From Pieris napi (lineage: Eukaryota > Arthropoda > Insecta > Lepidoptera > Pieridae), in contig NC_062250.1 of the NCBI RefSeq assembly GCF_905475465.1, forward strand, positions 3,432,501 to 3,496,500: 64,000 bases of DNA, read 5' to 3'. Below, piece by piece: positions 44,546 to 56,774 of the stretch (position 1 is the first letter of the stretch; every line of letters begins with the position of its first letter). Under the pieces are notes generated by a model that ran no database searches, had not been told where the DNA came from, and worked only from the letters and a program-made list of their open reading frames with translations. A program made the translations under genes and the position numbers.

Positions 44546-46249
44546 CTGCCAACAACAGCATACTGCTATAGAGCCAAGTTATAACATTATGATGCATTAG
44601 TTTTACTTGTTTTTATGTACTTTGTTCATACATTATAATTATAAACAAAGGTTCATTTAACATTCCATTTATCTGTATTCATTGAAAACAGTTTTGATAA
44701 AATAATTTAATGTTTTATTTTGGTTTAATTATGTACATCGATGCATACCGCATCTAAACTGAATAATATCACACAGAAATCCCCTGTCCCTGGACAGAGT
44801 ATGCTGAACTACGCGTTGATAGACTAGAATACACGCCGAATTGTTCCCTCTTGTTTTTTGAAACCGTCAATTTATTTCGTATTTTGTTTGAACCTGAAAA
44901 CACATTTCTGTAACATTCAAAACTTTTCACTTAAAAACAATACAAGAATTTACAAACTAGTAGAACGCGTGGAGTTATATAAGCGACCTGTTTAAAGTAA
45001 GTTTCATGTTATATATTATTTTAATCATTATATATACTTATTTTTTATTATGTTTATTCACGCCTATTCCTATTGTATATCATATAAAGTACTGTTGTGC
45101 GAAGATAAAACGCGATTAATTATCACAAATAGCTTTTTGTCAGCCTTGCATATAATTTTAAATAGTGTAGGCAACGCACTTTCCTATGCTGTAATTTTGA
45201 ATTATTTTTAACGTTTTCTACTTCTAAGTAATCTAAAACATTAATTCAGCAGTGGAAATGACACTAATTCAAACCGATGGCGGAGTGTATGCTTGAGCAA
45301 TGCTCATCCGTTGGGAGAAAATAAGTAGGTTGGAATATTACGCTAAAATAATTTGGTATTACAAAATTATTTGGAGCGGTTTTTAGTCTAATTATTTAAT
45401 TAAATATTTAAAAAAAAATACAAGTTAAATACAATATTAAAATAAATAATACAGAGAAGATCACCGTTACGAACTTTTTATAAGACGGAGATAGGTTTAT
45501 AGATTAAAAAAAGTCATAGGAACGGTAGTCACCAGTAACTGACAGTTAACAATATGAATATTGTCTAACGAAAGGAAGGCCGCGACAGGGTCCGATTGTT
45601 GACAAAGCAGTAAACGAGAAACTGAACAATGAACTAGTAAGCACGACCTGAATATTACGAAAAAGGGGACTTGCAGATAAATTATTAAAAATGGTGAAAC
45701 TACCATTAAGAAACGCAACAACCAGTGCCTACGAATTTGTGATAAATAAGTGTCGTGATGTCTCGTGTTCTCGTTCCCAGACCGATCCCCAAATTTACAG
45801 AGTCGAACAGCAGTAGGAACGAGTTTCACATGGTTCCTTTAATATTGATAGTCTTTAAGTTTCAAAGGTTTAAAGTGCTTATAATAATGACTATGATATC
45901 ACTATAAATATCGGACTACTCAAGTCGTTGATATATAGATCTAGAAATATTGGCAAATCAAATAAACCACAATTGACTTTGATGTTGTTGAATTATAAGC
46001 TCTGACAATGGCAGTTAATTGCTCCGACATATATAATAGATGATATAGTATGTATGTATTTTTATTATCCATCTAAATCTTTATAAAGGGTAGAAGAAAC
46101 TAATTAACATAACGTTTATAACGTAAGATATAGTTTGAAAATTAATAAAACACAGTTTTAAAGCAGTAAAACAGTTTTCCATTAAGAGATTTCTGTATCT
46201 GTTTGGTTGATAAAGCGAATGCACGAATGTTAAACATTAAATAGAAAAA
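44546..46249. other. A+T-rich stretch, no gene seen
   Basis: A minus-strand open frame at 45497-45829 has no recognised domain and sits in A+T-rich sequence. I do not call it. Confidence 0.45.
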
Positions 46250-46490
46250 TAGTTCGGGGTTAGAACCCACGATTCCAGGGTCAGAATCGTGCTTGGGTAG
46301 AATGCCTAGCGAACCCTGAGGGCCCATCTTACGGCGTGTGAAGGGCTGAGGTGTTTTTAGTGGGTGGGGTCTCGCTACCCCTCTGAATAGCAGAGGGATT
46401 TGAGTGTAGACCCAGCCCCACAGTCCCCGCGTCAAGCTCGACATCCTTGATGGAGGCCTGCGTAAGCGCATTTCCACCTCATAAAAAAAA
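46250..46490 (+). repeat. LINE 3' UTR-like fragment with A-run end
   Basis: C+G-rich block in A+T-rich surroundings. Blocks: gaaccctgagggcccatctt, gtgtttttagtgggtggggt and ctacccctctgaatagcaga, then gtgtagacccagccccacag, ending ttccacctcataaaaaaaaa. The gtttttagtgggt ... c-rich ... poly-A layout is typical of 3' ends of R1-clade and related insect LINEs. No coding frame with RT motifs. Confidence 0.5.
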
Positions 46491-47055
46491 AGGTTTAAAT
46501 CGTTAGTCTTACTTAGTCTTACACCCCTCATCTATTTTTTTCAATAAAGCAGGAGTACATGTACCGAGATAGCTTTAAATCAAATACTATTTAATTCTTA
46601 CTATATTTAAGGATAAATTGGAATTATATTTTTTGAAAGAGATGTAGATTATTTTCTACGGAATATTATAAATTCTTAGAAGTAGAAAATGACTTAACAT
46701 ATTTAAAAGTAATCCCTCAAACTGGGTGTCTTTAACTGTTCTAAGTTTAAATAAGTTATTTCTTAGTGGGTTAGTTTTGAACATAACTTCAAAATCTTGT
46801 TAAAAGTTTTGTGTTTTAAACGTTGTAACTATTGACCAAACTTTCGGAAGTCGGTTTAGGAGTTTTCGTAATGTTTTAACATTGCCATAATTTAACATAG
46901 CTGAATAGTTACGAAGTAAAAATTACGAATCTACAAATTGATATATTGGAAAACTATTTTTTTTGATGTTGTCAGTTAATTTTTATCGTTATTATTAACG
47001 TTATTTGTTACTTAATTGCTAAATATTTATAAATTGCTTAACTAAAGTGGCTTTA
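46491..47055. other. A+T-rich stretch, nothing recognised
   Basis: No exon, repeat family or motif identified. Confidence 0.5.
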
Positions 47056-47335
47056 TCTAATATATAAAATTCTCGTGTCGCGGTGTTTGTGGTTAAACTC
47101 CTCCGAAACGGCGTGACCGATTCTCATGAAATTTTGTGTGCATTTTGGGTAGGTCTGACAATCGGACTACATCTATTTTTCATCCCCCTAAATGTTAAGG
47201 GTAGTCCACCCCTAAATATATTTTTTTTGTTTTTATTTTTTTATGATACAGCATTAAAAAATACATACAACCCCTAACTTTCACTCCTCTACGATCAACC
47301 CCTATTTTTTATTTGCCGTTTGCCCGGTCAGCTAG
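47056..47335 (+). mobile_element. Helitron-like non-autonomous element
   Basis: Begins tctaatatataaaattctcg, then tgtcgcggtgtttg, ctcctccgaaacggcgtgac, cattctcatgaaatttt-like text and cctaaatgttaagggtag. It ends tttgcccggtcagctag|t. The TC start and CTAG end with insertion before T fit non-autonomous Helitrons. No Rep/helicase. Partial copies: 21283, 42416, 56490. Confidence 0.65.
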
Positions 47336-47419
47336 TTATTATTATAATATTTAGTAGTAGTACTTTGTAAATAGTTCCATAATATTAAAAAATTACAAAA
47401 CAATTGGGTGTTAATTCTG

Positions 47420-47640
47420 TTATTATACACTAAGTCTACGTAAGTAATTGTTATTTCCATTACTTCGGCAGTATGGACTTCTTTTGGGTAAAGGACTCCT
47501 CCTAAACTTTCCATTTGGATCTTTGCCTCCTACATCCAATGCTCTCCAGAACCTTTGACAATAACGCCCATCGATTTTGTGGTCTTCATAACATAAACTT
47601 AACTTCTGAAGCAAATGGCGCAATCTATGCTTATTACCTG
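47420..47640 (-). pseudogene. Probable LINE C-terminal fragment
   Basis: The minus strand reads RHLLQKLSLCYEDHKIDGRY, then FWRALDVGGKDPNGKFRR and, with a frame change, LGGVLYPKEVHTAEVMEI. The gg.gg..tttaccc block resembles the tail of the fragment at 21930-22135 (GGGLYP). A degenerate LINE tail is the best guess; weak. Confidence 0.35.
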
Positions 47641-47719
47641 ACTTGACTGATATCGACGTTGTCTATTTCTAATGATTGTAAAGACCAATACAAAAATCAG
47701 TAACGCTACAACCTCTTTT

Positions 47720-47985
47720 GGTCTGGGCCTCAGATTTCTGAATCTGTTTCATGATCATTTTTCAATCTAATAGGCAAGTAGATCAGCCTCCTGTGCCTGA
47801 CACACGGCGTCGACTTTTTTGGGTCTAAGACGTGTCGGTTTTCTCACGATGTTTTCCTTCACCGTTCGAGCTAATGTTAAATGCGCACATAGACTGAAAG
47901 TCCATAGGTTTACAGCCGGGGATCGAACCTACGACCTCAGGGATGAGAGTCGCACGCTGAAGCCACTAGGCCAACACTGCTTTCA
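47720..47985 (-). repeat. tRNA-derived SINE, inverted copy
   Basis: On the minus strand: head with A-box-like tggcctagtggcttcagcg, B box GGTTCGATCCC (plus-strand gggatcgaacc at 47920-47930), body tttcagtctatgtgcgcatt, gaacggtgaaggaaaacatc, and tail gatcatgaaacagattcaga and gaggcccagacc. A nearly complete copy. Confidence 0.85.
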
Positions 47986-48081
47986 GACCAATACAAGGCT
48001 ATTCAATGTTGCCAATTGTAAACATTATTTTTGCGAGTTACATAGTAATGATACAAGCGGTCAAAATATCCAGTCTAAAAG

Positions 48082-48187
48082 TCAGCAACGCACTTACGAG
48101 CCTTCGGGCAATGTGAGTGTCCATGGGCGGCGTTATTACTTCACATCAGATGAGCCTCCTGCCTGTTTTTCCTACATAAAAAAAACC
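48082..48187 (+). repeat. Dispersed LINE 3'-end repeat A, tail only
   Basis: cagcaacgcacttacgag, ccatgggcggcg, cacatcagatgagcctcctg, then an A-rich end. Adjacent to the inverted SINE at 47720-47985. Confidence 0.7.
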
Positions 48188-48574
48188 TAAAAATACACAG
48201 CGTCAAAAGTCAGTTATATTGGCAATGCAACACACAAGTCTAAAGTAATCATTTAAGATGTATTTAACGTTGTAAAGTCAAAAGCTTTAGATTTAGAAGG
48301 TAAATGGAGCTTTCTAAATCTCTTTCGCATGTCGGCGTTCACGTCAGTCTGCCTAAAGTGCACTGTTTGCCTGGCAGTGTTTATTGCTGAAGTTATATTT
48401 CATGCTCATCTCATGTAGAATCTAATTTTGGCAACATTCAGGCTCCGTGTTAAAAGTGACAGCTTACTGTGAGATACTGTTGGATGTTTTAATGCAACTT
48501 TTTAAACTTTAATTCTACTGTTTTCATCAGTATCAGGATAAAAGTTGAACTAATGACTGTTTATATTTAATCAG

Positions 48575-48775
48575 AGGAGCTTTGTGCGGGCTTTAGCTTG
48601 TACCTCTTATTCCTGAGGACGTAGGTTCAAACCCCGGGTCTGCACCAACTAACTTTCTGTCCACGAAAACTCGATGGCGTGTGTCACGCTGATAACTTAT
48701 TTACCAATTAGAACAATCAAGTGATCACGAAACAGATACACAAATTGAGGCCCAGACCTAAAGGTTTGTAGCGCC
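48575..48775 (+). repeat. tRNA-derived SINE
   Basis: Head ggctttagcttgtacctctt, B box GGTTCAAACCC (48623-48633), body aactttctgtccacgaaaac, tail caagtgatcacgaaacagat and gaggcccagacctaaa. Shorter than the 9754 copy; the middle is deleted. Confidence 0.75.
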
Positions 48776-49022
48776 ACTTGTTAGTATTTAACTTTGTTAA
48801 ATATTATGACTTTCATAAAAATAGATATAATAGATAAATTCTTTAATTGGTAAAAACCATACCGTATACTGATCGTGCTGAGAATCGATCAATGATTGTA
48901 GGGATAGCCAAAATAATCTTATTTTATGCATTTTATTACAATTTATATTCAAAAATAACTCCAAGATACGCTCTTCAATATATTGTCCATTCAAATATTA
49001 TATTCTGGAAATCAACAAAATA

Positions 49023-49200
49023 AAATGGAACCAGCTGCCCACTGAAGTTATTCCGAACCAATTCGGTCCTTCAAGAAAAGAGCATACCGATTCTTAAAAA
49101 GCCGGCAACGCACTCGCGAGTCCTCTGGCATTGAGAGTGACCATGGGCAATAGTATCATTTAACATCAGTGTCCTGCCCGTTTGTCCCGTTCTATAAAAA
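49023..49200 (+). repeat. Dispersed LINE 3'-end repeat A
   Basis: Sense copy: tggaaccagctgcccactga, agttattccgaaccaattcg, agagcataccgattctta, aagccggcaacgcactcgcg, gcattgagagtgaccatggg, cctgcccgtttgtcccgttc. Encodes WNQLPTEVIPNQF-like text before a frame break. Confidence 0.8.
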
Positions 49201-51262
49201 CAAATATTATAACTTGTCATTTAAATCGATATATGTATAATGTCTGTTAAACAGTACTCATACTTCTATTTCGTAAAAAAAATATTTAAAAAAAGAACAG
49301 ATTTATTACACTGTTTTAAAGTATGCTCTATGCTTGAAGAGCTTTGTGATGTTGAAGTTTCGAAGCTAAACCAGTGTGAACTCGATAGCGTCTGCATATA
49401 ATATTTTTAACTTACACCTCTCGCTTGAAGAAATTGAATTTCGATCAGTGAGAAAAGCGAACTCGGTAAGGGAAAGTATTACGTTGTGACAATTTTTTTT
49501 ATTGACCAAGTTCAACATGGTTCGGAAAGAGGAGAGCAGAATAACATGAGAAGCCTAAGAATAGATCAGCCTTCTGTTTGACAAACGTCTTCTTTTTGTA
49601 AGGTCCTTGGTGAACCTTACGTATCAATATAATTAATGGAGGGACAAGTAGAAACCTGAGGCGGAAGTCTCAACTTTTGGATGAACCACGCGCACATTCC
49701 AACTTGGTTAGCAAAGCACCACTCACGCGAGCAATACATATAATAAATAGAATTTCTGTTAAGGTAGACCTATTTGTTTGTACACTGGCTGAGTTCACAA
49801 GAGTTGCTTCCTATATTATTAGTTATAAGATTTAGGTATATAATTTTTTTTTAATGTTTTTTATCTAGGTTAATTGGTGTGGGTATAATTATTGTGTCGT
49901 TCTATCGAATTAGTAATTACTGTAAAGATAGAATAATGATATGGAATAAAAAAAATAAAAAAAACAAAAATAAGCAATTTAATCTCAATTTAACGAACAA
50001 CATAAAAATGTACCTATAACAATTCTAAATATCCTTTGCAAATTGATACATTAATTTATATTATTAATTATTATCTATTAGAAGTTTTTATGAATATCCA
50101 TTACTGTGCATTGTTTTATTATTGTACATTGTGTCTGACCGTGATCATCAAACCTCAATGGAGCTTGAGTGAGGTTTCTAATGTTTAGATATGTGAAGTG
50201 ACGTATTCTTGACATCTTACGTCATGTGCCAAACTTGCCTATTATATTGTGAACAAACGATAAAACAAATGAGCGACAGCAAACGTTAAGATTATAGTCT
50301 AAAGTTAAATTCGTTCAATTCCTTGAAAATACTGTTAAGGTATGTTTGAGTTGACTGTGATTGATCAACAACATCTCTTATCCAATTAGAGACACGCCAA
50401 ACCAACCGCCTTTTTGTTTGACCAATCACAAACAAACGACACGCGCTAATGTGACGCCATACTTAATTATTGTTGTAAAAGAAGGCTTTTTTACTAATTC
50501 GATTTTAAATGTGATTCTAGCTTTTTAGTAAATTATAAAAGAATATATGAACTTTCTTAAATGACCTACATTTTATTATTTATGAAAGGACTTGCCACTC
50601 TTGTGAGTTAGGGTAAAAATAAACAGATTCCTCCAAAATACCTTGTTTAATACATCGCTTGGGCGGTATTTATAGGTTGCTTGGAACTCAAAATAAACCC
50701 TAACAAGCACGATTTTCAATGTAACATGATGAAATTATCTACAATTGGCCTATAACAACTTGTCTCCTTTGATACTAAATCCTACGCTTTACGATTTCAG
50801 AAAACACGTGATTTATGTAGACCCTAGATATAATCGTGGTGTCATAAAGTTTTATAAAATAATTTATTTGTCACACGCTTTATCTACGTTGAGATAACTG
50901 AGGGTTTAATATATTATTTATGGGTGAAAAATTTAACCTTTTAAAGCGACGATAAATTGCGAAGAATTTTCAACTTGATAGAGTTTTATTTCTGAGCTTA
51001 AAATTTAATGTACGGGAAAAGTGGTTTGTCATATTTCACATACTCTTCACTGCTCACACAGTATTAGATCACGCACTGTATTAACATTGTATTAATGGGA
51101 AAACACATAGTTATAGGTTCTTGTATTTAAAAAATATTTGAATTAAATAAAATTCTTCATTAACGGATATTAATCAAATTTAAAAAATCCCAGAGGCACT
51201 AGTCATGACCTAAGATTTCTGTCTTTGTTACGTGATTATTTACTTTTATAGTATACAGAATT
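49201..51262. other. A+T-rich stretch, little recognised
   Basis: A diverged inverted SINE-tail fragment is possible at about 49560-49680 (agcctaagaatagatcagcc, aacctgaggcgg). No exon recognised. Confidence 0.45.
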
Positions 51263-51720
51263 CCGGTACACGCCGTCGACTTTTTGGTTCTAAGGCATGC
51301 CAAATTCCTCAATGTTTTGCCTTCGAAACTAGAATCTTCTAGCGCTTTCTGTCCTGTCACCTCCCGCCATTTACTGGCCTTCAGCTGCAGCAGGTTGTCT
51401 CCTACGATCCAGCAGTACTCAGATAGACCTCCTTCACCGTCCGATATTAGCTCATGCGCTCAAGGTGCTCCAGCTAACGTGATCCATGGGCCGTATCGTC
51501 TATAATGTTGGGTTGGACTACCAACTCTTCTATTTCAACATTTATACGGACTATCCATGACCGTCCTCCATCCTTGTCAGCCCCAGGATTTTACGCAGTA
51601 TTTTGCGTTTCGCCATCAGTAACTTATGCTCCTCAGTCACATTTAGCGTTCGAGCCTCACAGCCATACATTAAGATTTGTGCTACGTATTGCTTTACGCT
51701 GTCGCCAGTAAATTAATTTC
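51263..51720 (-). pseudogene. SINE tip and degenerate LINE RT C-terminal region
   Basis: 51263-51320 is an inverted SINE fragment (acgccgtcgactttttggtt). From 51340 to 51720 the minus strand reads, with several frame breaks, CEARTLNVTEEHKLLMAKRK, then KILG.TRMEDGHG and text like IEELVVQPNI and HVSWSTLSA. E.LL...RK.LRKILGP.R..DG is the hallmark of the C-terminal third of RTE-like LINE RTs. At least three stops or shifts; a dead fragment. Confidence 0.65.
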
Positions 51721-52134
51721 CATATCATTGCGAAGTACGTTTGTGATCGACCTCACGTCTATGCATCCAATAATGAAAGCCAGTCCAATGGATCGCAATT
51801 ATTTTCACGACAATTCTAATTCAGTGTATAAAAAATTCAAAACACATTTAGTTTTTGTTTGATACCGAATTTTACAAAAACACACAAAACCATATCCCCG
51901 ATATTGCAACTGCATTTAGCACTAAAATACTTGAAATTGCAATTCATTCCTGTTTCGATAACTGCCGAATAAAAGGAAAATGTCATGAATAAAATTTTAG
52001 TCACACAGATTTAACGTTTACTACAATTAACGAAGTTGGGTTTGAAAGCCAATTTTCGAAAACATCATTCGTTGTATCCATTAAGACAAAAAATGTTTAG
52101 CGATACTAATGCCAATGTACTGAAATGGAATGGA

Positions 52135-52360
52135 ATCTCGATGTTGGGCTGAAAGGCTTTGACTGCTAAGCTAGGGCGGTTTTGCCGAGCGTAGCTTGGC
52201 CGGAATAGCCCATTCCGCGACTAGAGCAAGGGCGTCTCCTGCGAGGCTCGGACCTCGGATTGGGCCGGCGCGAGGTGGTCAATCGCCTAAAGTTAATACA
52301 TCGGTATATGGTGCACAATATTGGTGTGAGCGAAGTAAGAAGTAAAGGACCCCGCCTTAT
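52135..52360. other. Unassigned C+G-rich block
   Basis: Stands out from A+T-rich flanks: gggcggttttgccgagcgta, gcttggccggaatagcccat, gcgaggctcggacctcggat, tgggccggcgcgaggtggtc. No open frame with a recognised motif and no second copy in the window. It could be a LINE 5' UTR or other retroelement piece. Confidence 0.4.
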
Positions 52361-53114
52361 TCAATAATATATTTAAATAGAAGCATGCAACGTGCATACA
52401 TCGTGAGGCCAAAATGTACGGCATGGTTGAGCTCAAAAGCCTGATCGTCTATAGAGAAAACGCAGACGTTCAGTTAATAATCACTTCTTAAATGCTTGTC
52501 ATTAAAGAAATATTGTAACTGTTGTATTATAGGACATTGTACAAAAAAGCTGTAAAACAAAAAATAAACTTTATTTATGATAAAATTTATAGCAGCAAAT
52601 TCATTAAGAAGTCCCTTTTAAACATAAGGAAAATATTTAGAGTCAAACATTTAAAGTCTCTAAATGCGCGTAATAAATTAGTTTTTCTCAGGTAAAGATG
52701 TTTTATTAAACATATATAAATATACTTAAAACATTCATAACAAAGTTGCTTAATTTATTTAGTTTAAATGTTTTGGGAACACATAATATGAATATCACGT
52801 GGTGAAGTCACCATATATGGTAAAGTTTCTCTGTATTCCAACTGTATAATTTTTTTTCCAAGATCGAATTCAGACATTTTCACGAAAGTGAACTGAGCCA
52901 CAGCTTTTAACAAATTTTCGGAGCTTTCATATAAAATGGGTTGACGTAAGTCCGTGCAATATCAAAGCAAAATAAAATATGCGAGCTTTTCAACTCGGGC
53001 GTGACCAATAGAATTTCGTGAGCTTTGTTCTTAAAATGTGGCTACAATCAATATTGCTTGTAATGGAACCCCTTGTTTGTTATTCAGTCTCGTGTTTAAA
53101 TAATTATTAAAAAC
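52361..53114. other. A+T-rich stretch, nothing recognised
   Basis: No exon or element identified. Confidence 0.45.
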
Positions 53115-53300
53115 TCAACAAACTCAAAATATCTTTATTCATGTAGTTAAACAAGTACACTTAAGAACGTCAAAAAAGAAGTTAAATTAGTTGTAAATTT
53201 ACATTGACTACCAGCTTTCGCAAGTCAAGGGCGTGGAGTGGGCAAGAAGAACTGGCAAGACACTTTCCACTCTTTTTAATCGCTTTTGGGTCATACAAAT
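53115..53300 (-). repeat. Dispersed repeat B
   Basis: tctttattcatgtagttaaa, cttaagaacgtcaaaaaaga, ctaccagctttcgcaagtca, agggcgtggagtgggcaaga, ctctttttaatcgc, gggtcatacaaatt. Closest to the copies at 5101 and 11295. Confidence 0.75.
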
Positions 53301-54656
53301 TGTTTCGATAAGCACTTGATTTAGATCAGTGCCAGTGCTAGTATAGAAAAAGAAAGAAGAAATGCCTCCAGAGGGTAGAGTACAACATTATGATGTTTTA
53401 TAAATGGTTATAAGCCTGTATAGGTTTTAATATAACAGTGATAGCCCCTGAGAATAGTGATGACGTTAGAGGTGTTCGGTAGGTGTCCCAACATTCGATT
53501 GGTCACGTAGCATTGTGACAATTTTGTGATATTCCCAGCATCGGGGATTCTACGAAAATTGGGTCGTTTTATTGATAACCAAGTAAATTGGATCCTTTTT
53601 CATAATAGCTAAAATTTCTGATAATACCAAAGTTAAACTTTTGCACGTCACAACAAGGGGGTGGTTTTTTATTTGTGGTTCGATGTTAATGATGGACTAA
53701 ACAAAAAAAGCTAGTTCGATTTTCAAATACAAAACAATTATAAGAACAGACTTTTTCACAAGATATCATACATATGTAAAGTCATTTTGGGATACAGTTT
53801 GTAGGTAGGTATAACGCCGCATTACAGATTTTTTTTTTGTTTGCTAAAATTTAGTGATAATAGATTATAGGTGTTTTGTTTATTTACAGGTACGTATAAT
53901 AGTACTGTAATATCTCCAAGGTGTTATTAGATAAAGTAAGTCGTATTTCTTTTGAATTATTATTTTAAAACTTTTAAAACTTAATACGGGATTTCCGATC
54001 AGTAATGATTTGTGAAGACAAATAATATAAACGTAACATCCTCTTTATATAAAGTTAATTAAAAATAAGCAATGCAGAAATTGCCTAACATTTTTAATTA
54101 ATTACGGCTTATAACCGTTACATATTATACAATTATTCTCATAAAAAAGTACAATTAAAAACAGTACACACATTATACACAAACATAATTATAAAACCGT
54201 TTTTAAAAGAATTCAGCAAACACGCTGCCAATCATATTAAAATGGTTTTTTCAAATAACATTAAAAATCTGTTCAGAGAGGCTTTTTGCGGAAAGAAAAA
54301 TAATTCCTACTTCTTATGGACTTTGATGGATGATCTAAATGAATTCAATTTAGGTTTTTGTGAAATCACAAATGCATTATCGTCGTCTTATTCTCTACTT
54401 AAAGGCATTTTTAAATTAATGAGATTATGGAGATTGTGATTATATGTAATTTATTAAAGATTTGGTAATGGCATTGATGGCAGGAACGAATTAGTGATAT
54501 TTCTTTATAAGTGACCGTTCAAGTATTACTTAAGCAGATTTAACGCAATTTATCCCCCCCCCCCCCCTACTCTTCCACTCCCCCAATAGTACATAAACGT
54601 ATTAAATTTTTGTAGGATTCCTAGAAAATGCATTTAGTTTTTAAGCATAGACAACC
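53301..54656. other. A+T-rich stretch with a C14 run
   Basis: Nothing recognised except a run of 14 C at 54554-54567. The small open frame at 54242-54439 has no domain. Confidence 0.45.
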
Positions 54657-54893
54657 ATGAGCGTTTTTTAAGGCAGTTTGTGCCGCACACCACCACTTTG
54701 TGGAACCAGCTGCCCACTGAAGTATTTCCGAACCAATTCGACTTAGGGTCCATCAAGAAAAGAGCGTACCAATTCTTAAAAGGCCGGCAACGCACTCGCG
54801 AGCACTCTGGCATTGAGAGTGTTCATGGGCGGCGGTATCACTTAACATCAGGTGAGCTCCTGCCCGTTTGCCCCTTGTTCTATAAAAACAAAA
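54657..54893 (+). repeat. Dispersed LINE 3'-end repeat A, reference copy
   Basis: The fullest sense copy. It encodes TTTLWNQLPTEVFPNQFDLG, then SIKKRAYQFLKGRQRTR, then ends with the tail gtgttcatgggcggcggtat, aacatcaggtgagctcctgc, ccttgttctataaaaacaaa. WNxLP..VF......F K.R...L is the C-terminal motif of many non-LTR reverse transcriptases (CR1/Jockey-like). The family is therefore best read as a much-amplified LINE 3' end. About a dozen copies lie in the window. Confidence 0.85.
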
Positions 54894-55289
54894 ATTCCCG
54901 ACATGTTTTGGGACGAAAGGTAAGGGTACCACGTACTGGATTACAGCTGGAGTTGAAACGTACTACACGGTTTGAATCTTTAAAGCTATTCGCGGTAACA
55001 ACATATACGTAAGGGACCCTTACTACCGTATATGTTGTCATAAAAACAGTACATGTCATAAAAGTGCCGTTATGGTATGAGGTATATATGAGGCGCTTAG
55101 GGTAATTCAAGTTTGTATTGGATTTCACGTACGGAAGTAATACTGAGAGCTAAGTCTCTCGTACCTAATCCAGAAATTTAATTACATGCAAACAATAGTA
55201 CATGCTTTTTTAGTATAGTAGTTATTCTAAGAGTACATTGTCTTCACATATAATTATTTAACAAATGTAAAAAAATATTGTAAACCTAT
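54894..55289. other. Unassigned stretch
   Basis: Contains two near-inverted blocks, acaacatatacgtaagggac (54998-55017) and accgtatatgttgt (55025-55038), but no exon. Confidence 0.4.
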
Positions 55290-55445
55290 TTTAAAAGAGT
55301 AAGTGTGGAGTTTCTTGCCCATTCTTCTCCACACGAAACTACCTTTTGGAAGGGGCAACTAGAATCTTCTTTGTATTTTGTTTGACGTTCAAAAGTGCCA
55401 CTTTAGGAGGTCTAATTGAAATAAATGTTTTGACTTTGAATAGAT
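55290..55445 (+). repeat. Dispersed repeat B, short copy
   Basis: gtgtggagtttcttgcccat, tcttctccacacg, caactagaatcttct, gacgttcaaaagtgccac, ggtctaattgaaataaatgt, tttgactttgaa. Diverged 3' end of the family. Confidence 0.6.
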
Positions 55446-56262
55446 TCCGTAAATAAAATAAATAAAAAAGTCCACAGAATATAAACGTTTTGGTAAAGGA
55501 TTTTGCGTCATACGTCACAGCTTAACCGAGAGTTCTCAAAATGAATATTCAGATTGAAACCTTTAACAGTGGCTATTAATTTTAGTTTATTCCGTCACCG
55601 CTCCAGGCACGTAGGTGATTGATCGTGGCCTGCTGTTTAGTGATTGACGCTTTTGTTCTGGCTTTTAAAACGTAATCTGTAACTAAACGGTAGTGTATAG
55701 GTTGATATGCGATTAATTGGTTTCAATTATTTTGTATGAAAATTTGGGAACGGTGAAATTTTATATACAAAATACGCTGACATCGATTTTTACGCTTAAT
55801 GGAACATTTTTATGGTTCACAGATTAAAACTATCTCCTAACTCCTAATAAAAATCCATCAATAACAATTTTAAATGGTTTTTATTATGACATAAACAAAG
55901 GTTTTTGTGCAACTACGAATTACAATACACCGACAATCAAATAAATATGTATGTATTTGAAACTTATACAAAATCGAAAGAAAAGAATTCAAAAGTCGGC
56001 AGATAAAAGCGGTATTCCATGAATATCTTGCAAATATAAAATTAGTATTAAAATATGCTTATTTCATTCCACGTCTGCAAGCTTAGCTAATTGAAACAGG
56101 TTATTAGGACCCGACCATGCCTTATTCCCGCCATAATTCATTTGCATATAAATGAAATGTTGCCCAATTTCTTTGCCAGCTAAGTTTCATAGTGGAATTG
56201 GCCGGAAGCAATACTAAGCTTATAACATGCTTTATTTATTTAATAAACTTCACCACATCCTA
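55446..56262. other. A+T-rich stretch, nothing recognised
   Basis: No exon or element identified. Confidence 0.45.
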
Positions 56263-56774
56263 TATCTATCTTTATATATATAATTCTTCTGTGAGTGTGT
56301 ATGTCACTGAACTTCTCTCAAACGACTGGACCGATTTTGATGAAATTTTTTGTGTGTGTTCAAGGGGATCTGGGAATGGTTTAGATTCACAAATCAGCCC
56401 GCCAGATGGCGCTGCAGTCGGTACTTTCATACTTTGCTTTACTAATTGCTTGAAATATCATGCAGGACAACGTCTGTCGGGTCTACTAGTATTTTATAAA
56501 TATTAAATTCTAGTGTACCATACTCCTCGGAAACGGCTTGACCGATTTTTATTTAATATTATATGCATATTCAGAAGGTCTGAGAATCGGCTACTATAAA
56601 ATAAAAAAATAAAATTAGGGGTTAATAATATTTTTTTATTATTAACCCCTAATTTTCACCCCTCTAGGATCAACGCCTACTTTATATTATTGTAGATGGT
56701 TATTTTTATTGAACTAAAAAAATGTTTCCTAGAAGTAATATACATGGCAAAACAACGTTTGTTGGGTCAGCTAG
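56263..56774 (+). mobile_element. Two adjacent Helitron-like elements
   Basis: First block 56263-56489: tctatctttatatatataat, caaacgactggaccgatttt, gatgaaattttttgtgtgtg, gtctgtcgggtctactag|t. Second block 56490-56774: a copy of the 47056 family (catactcctcggaaacggct, gaaggtctgagaatcgg) ending tacatggcaaaacaacgttt, gttgggtcagctag|t. Both end in CTAG before T. A perfect 19 bp hairpin (56611-56629 with 56638-56656) sits in the second. Confidence 0.6.

Noticed and set aside
45497..45829. 110-codon minus-strand frame
   Set aside because: No recognised domain, A+T-rich context, no splice partners; kept as unassigned sequence.
47819..48190. 123-codon plus-strand frame as a gene
   Set aside because: Runs through an inverted SINE and a repeat A tail; no independent coding signal.
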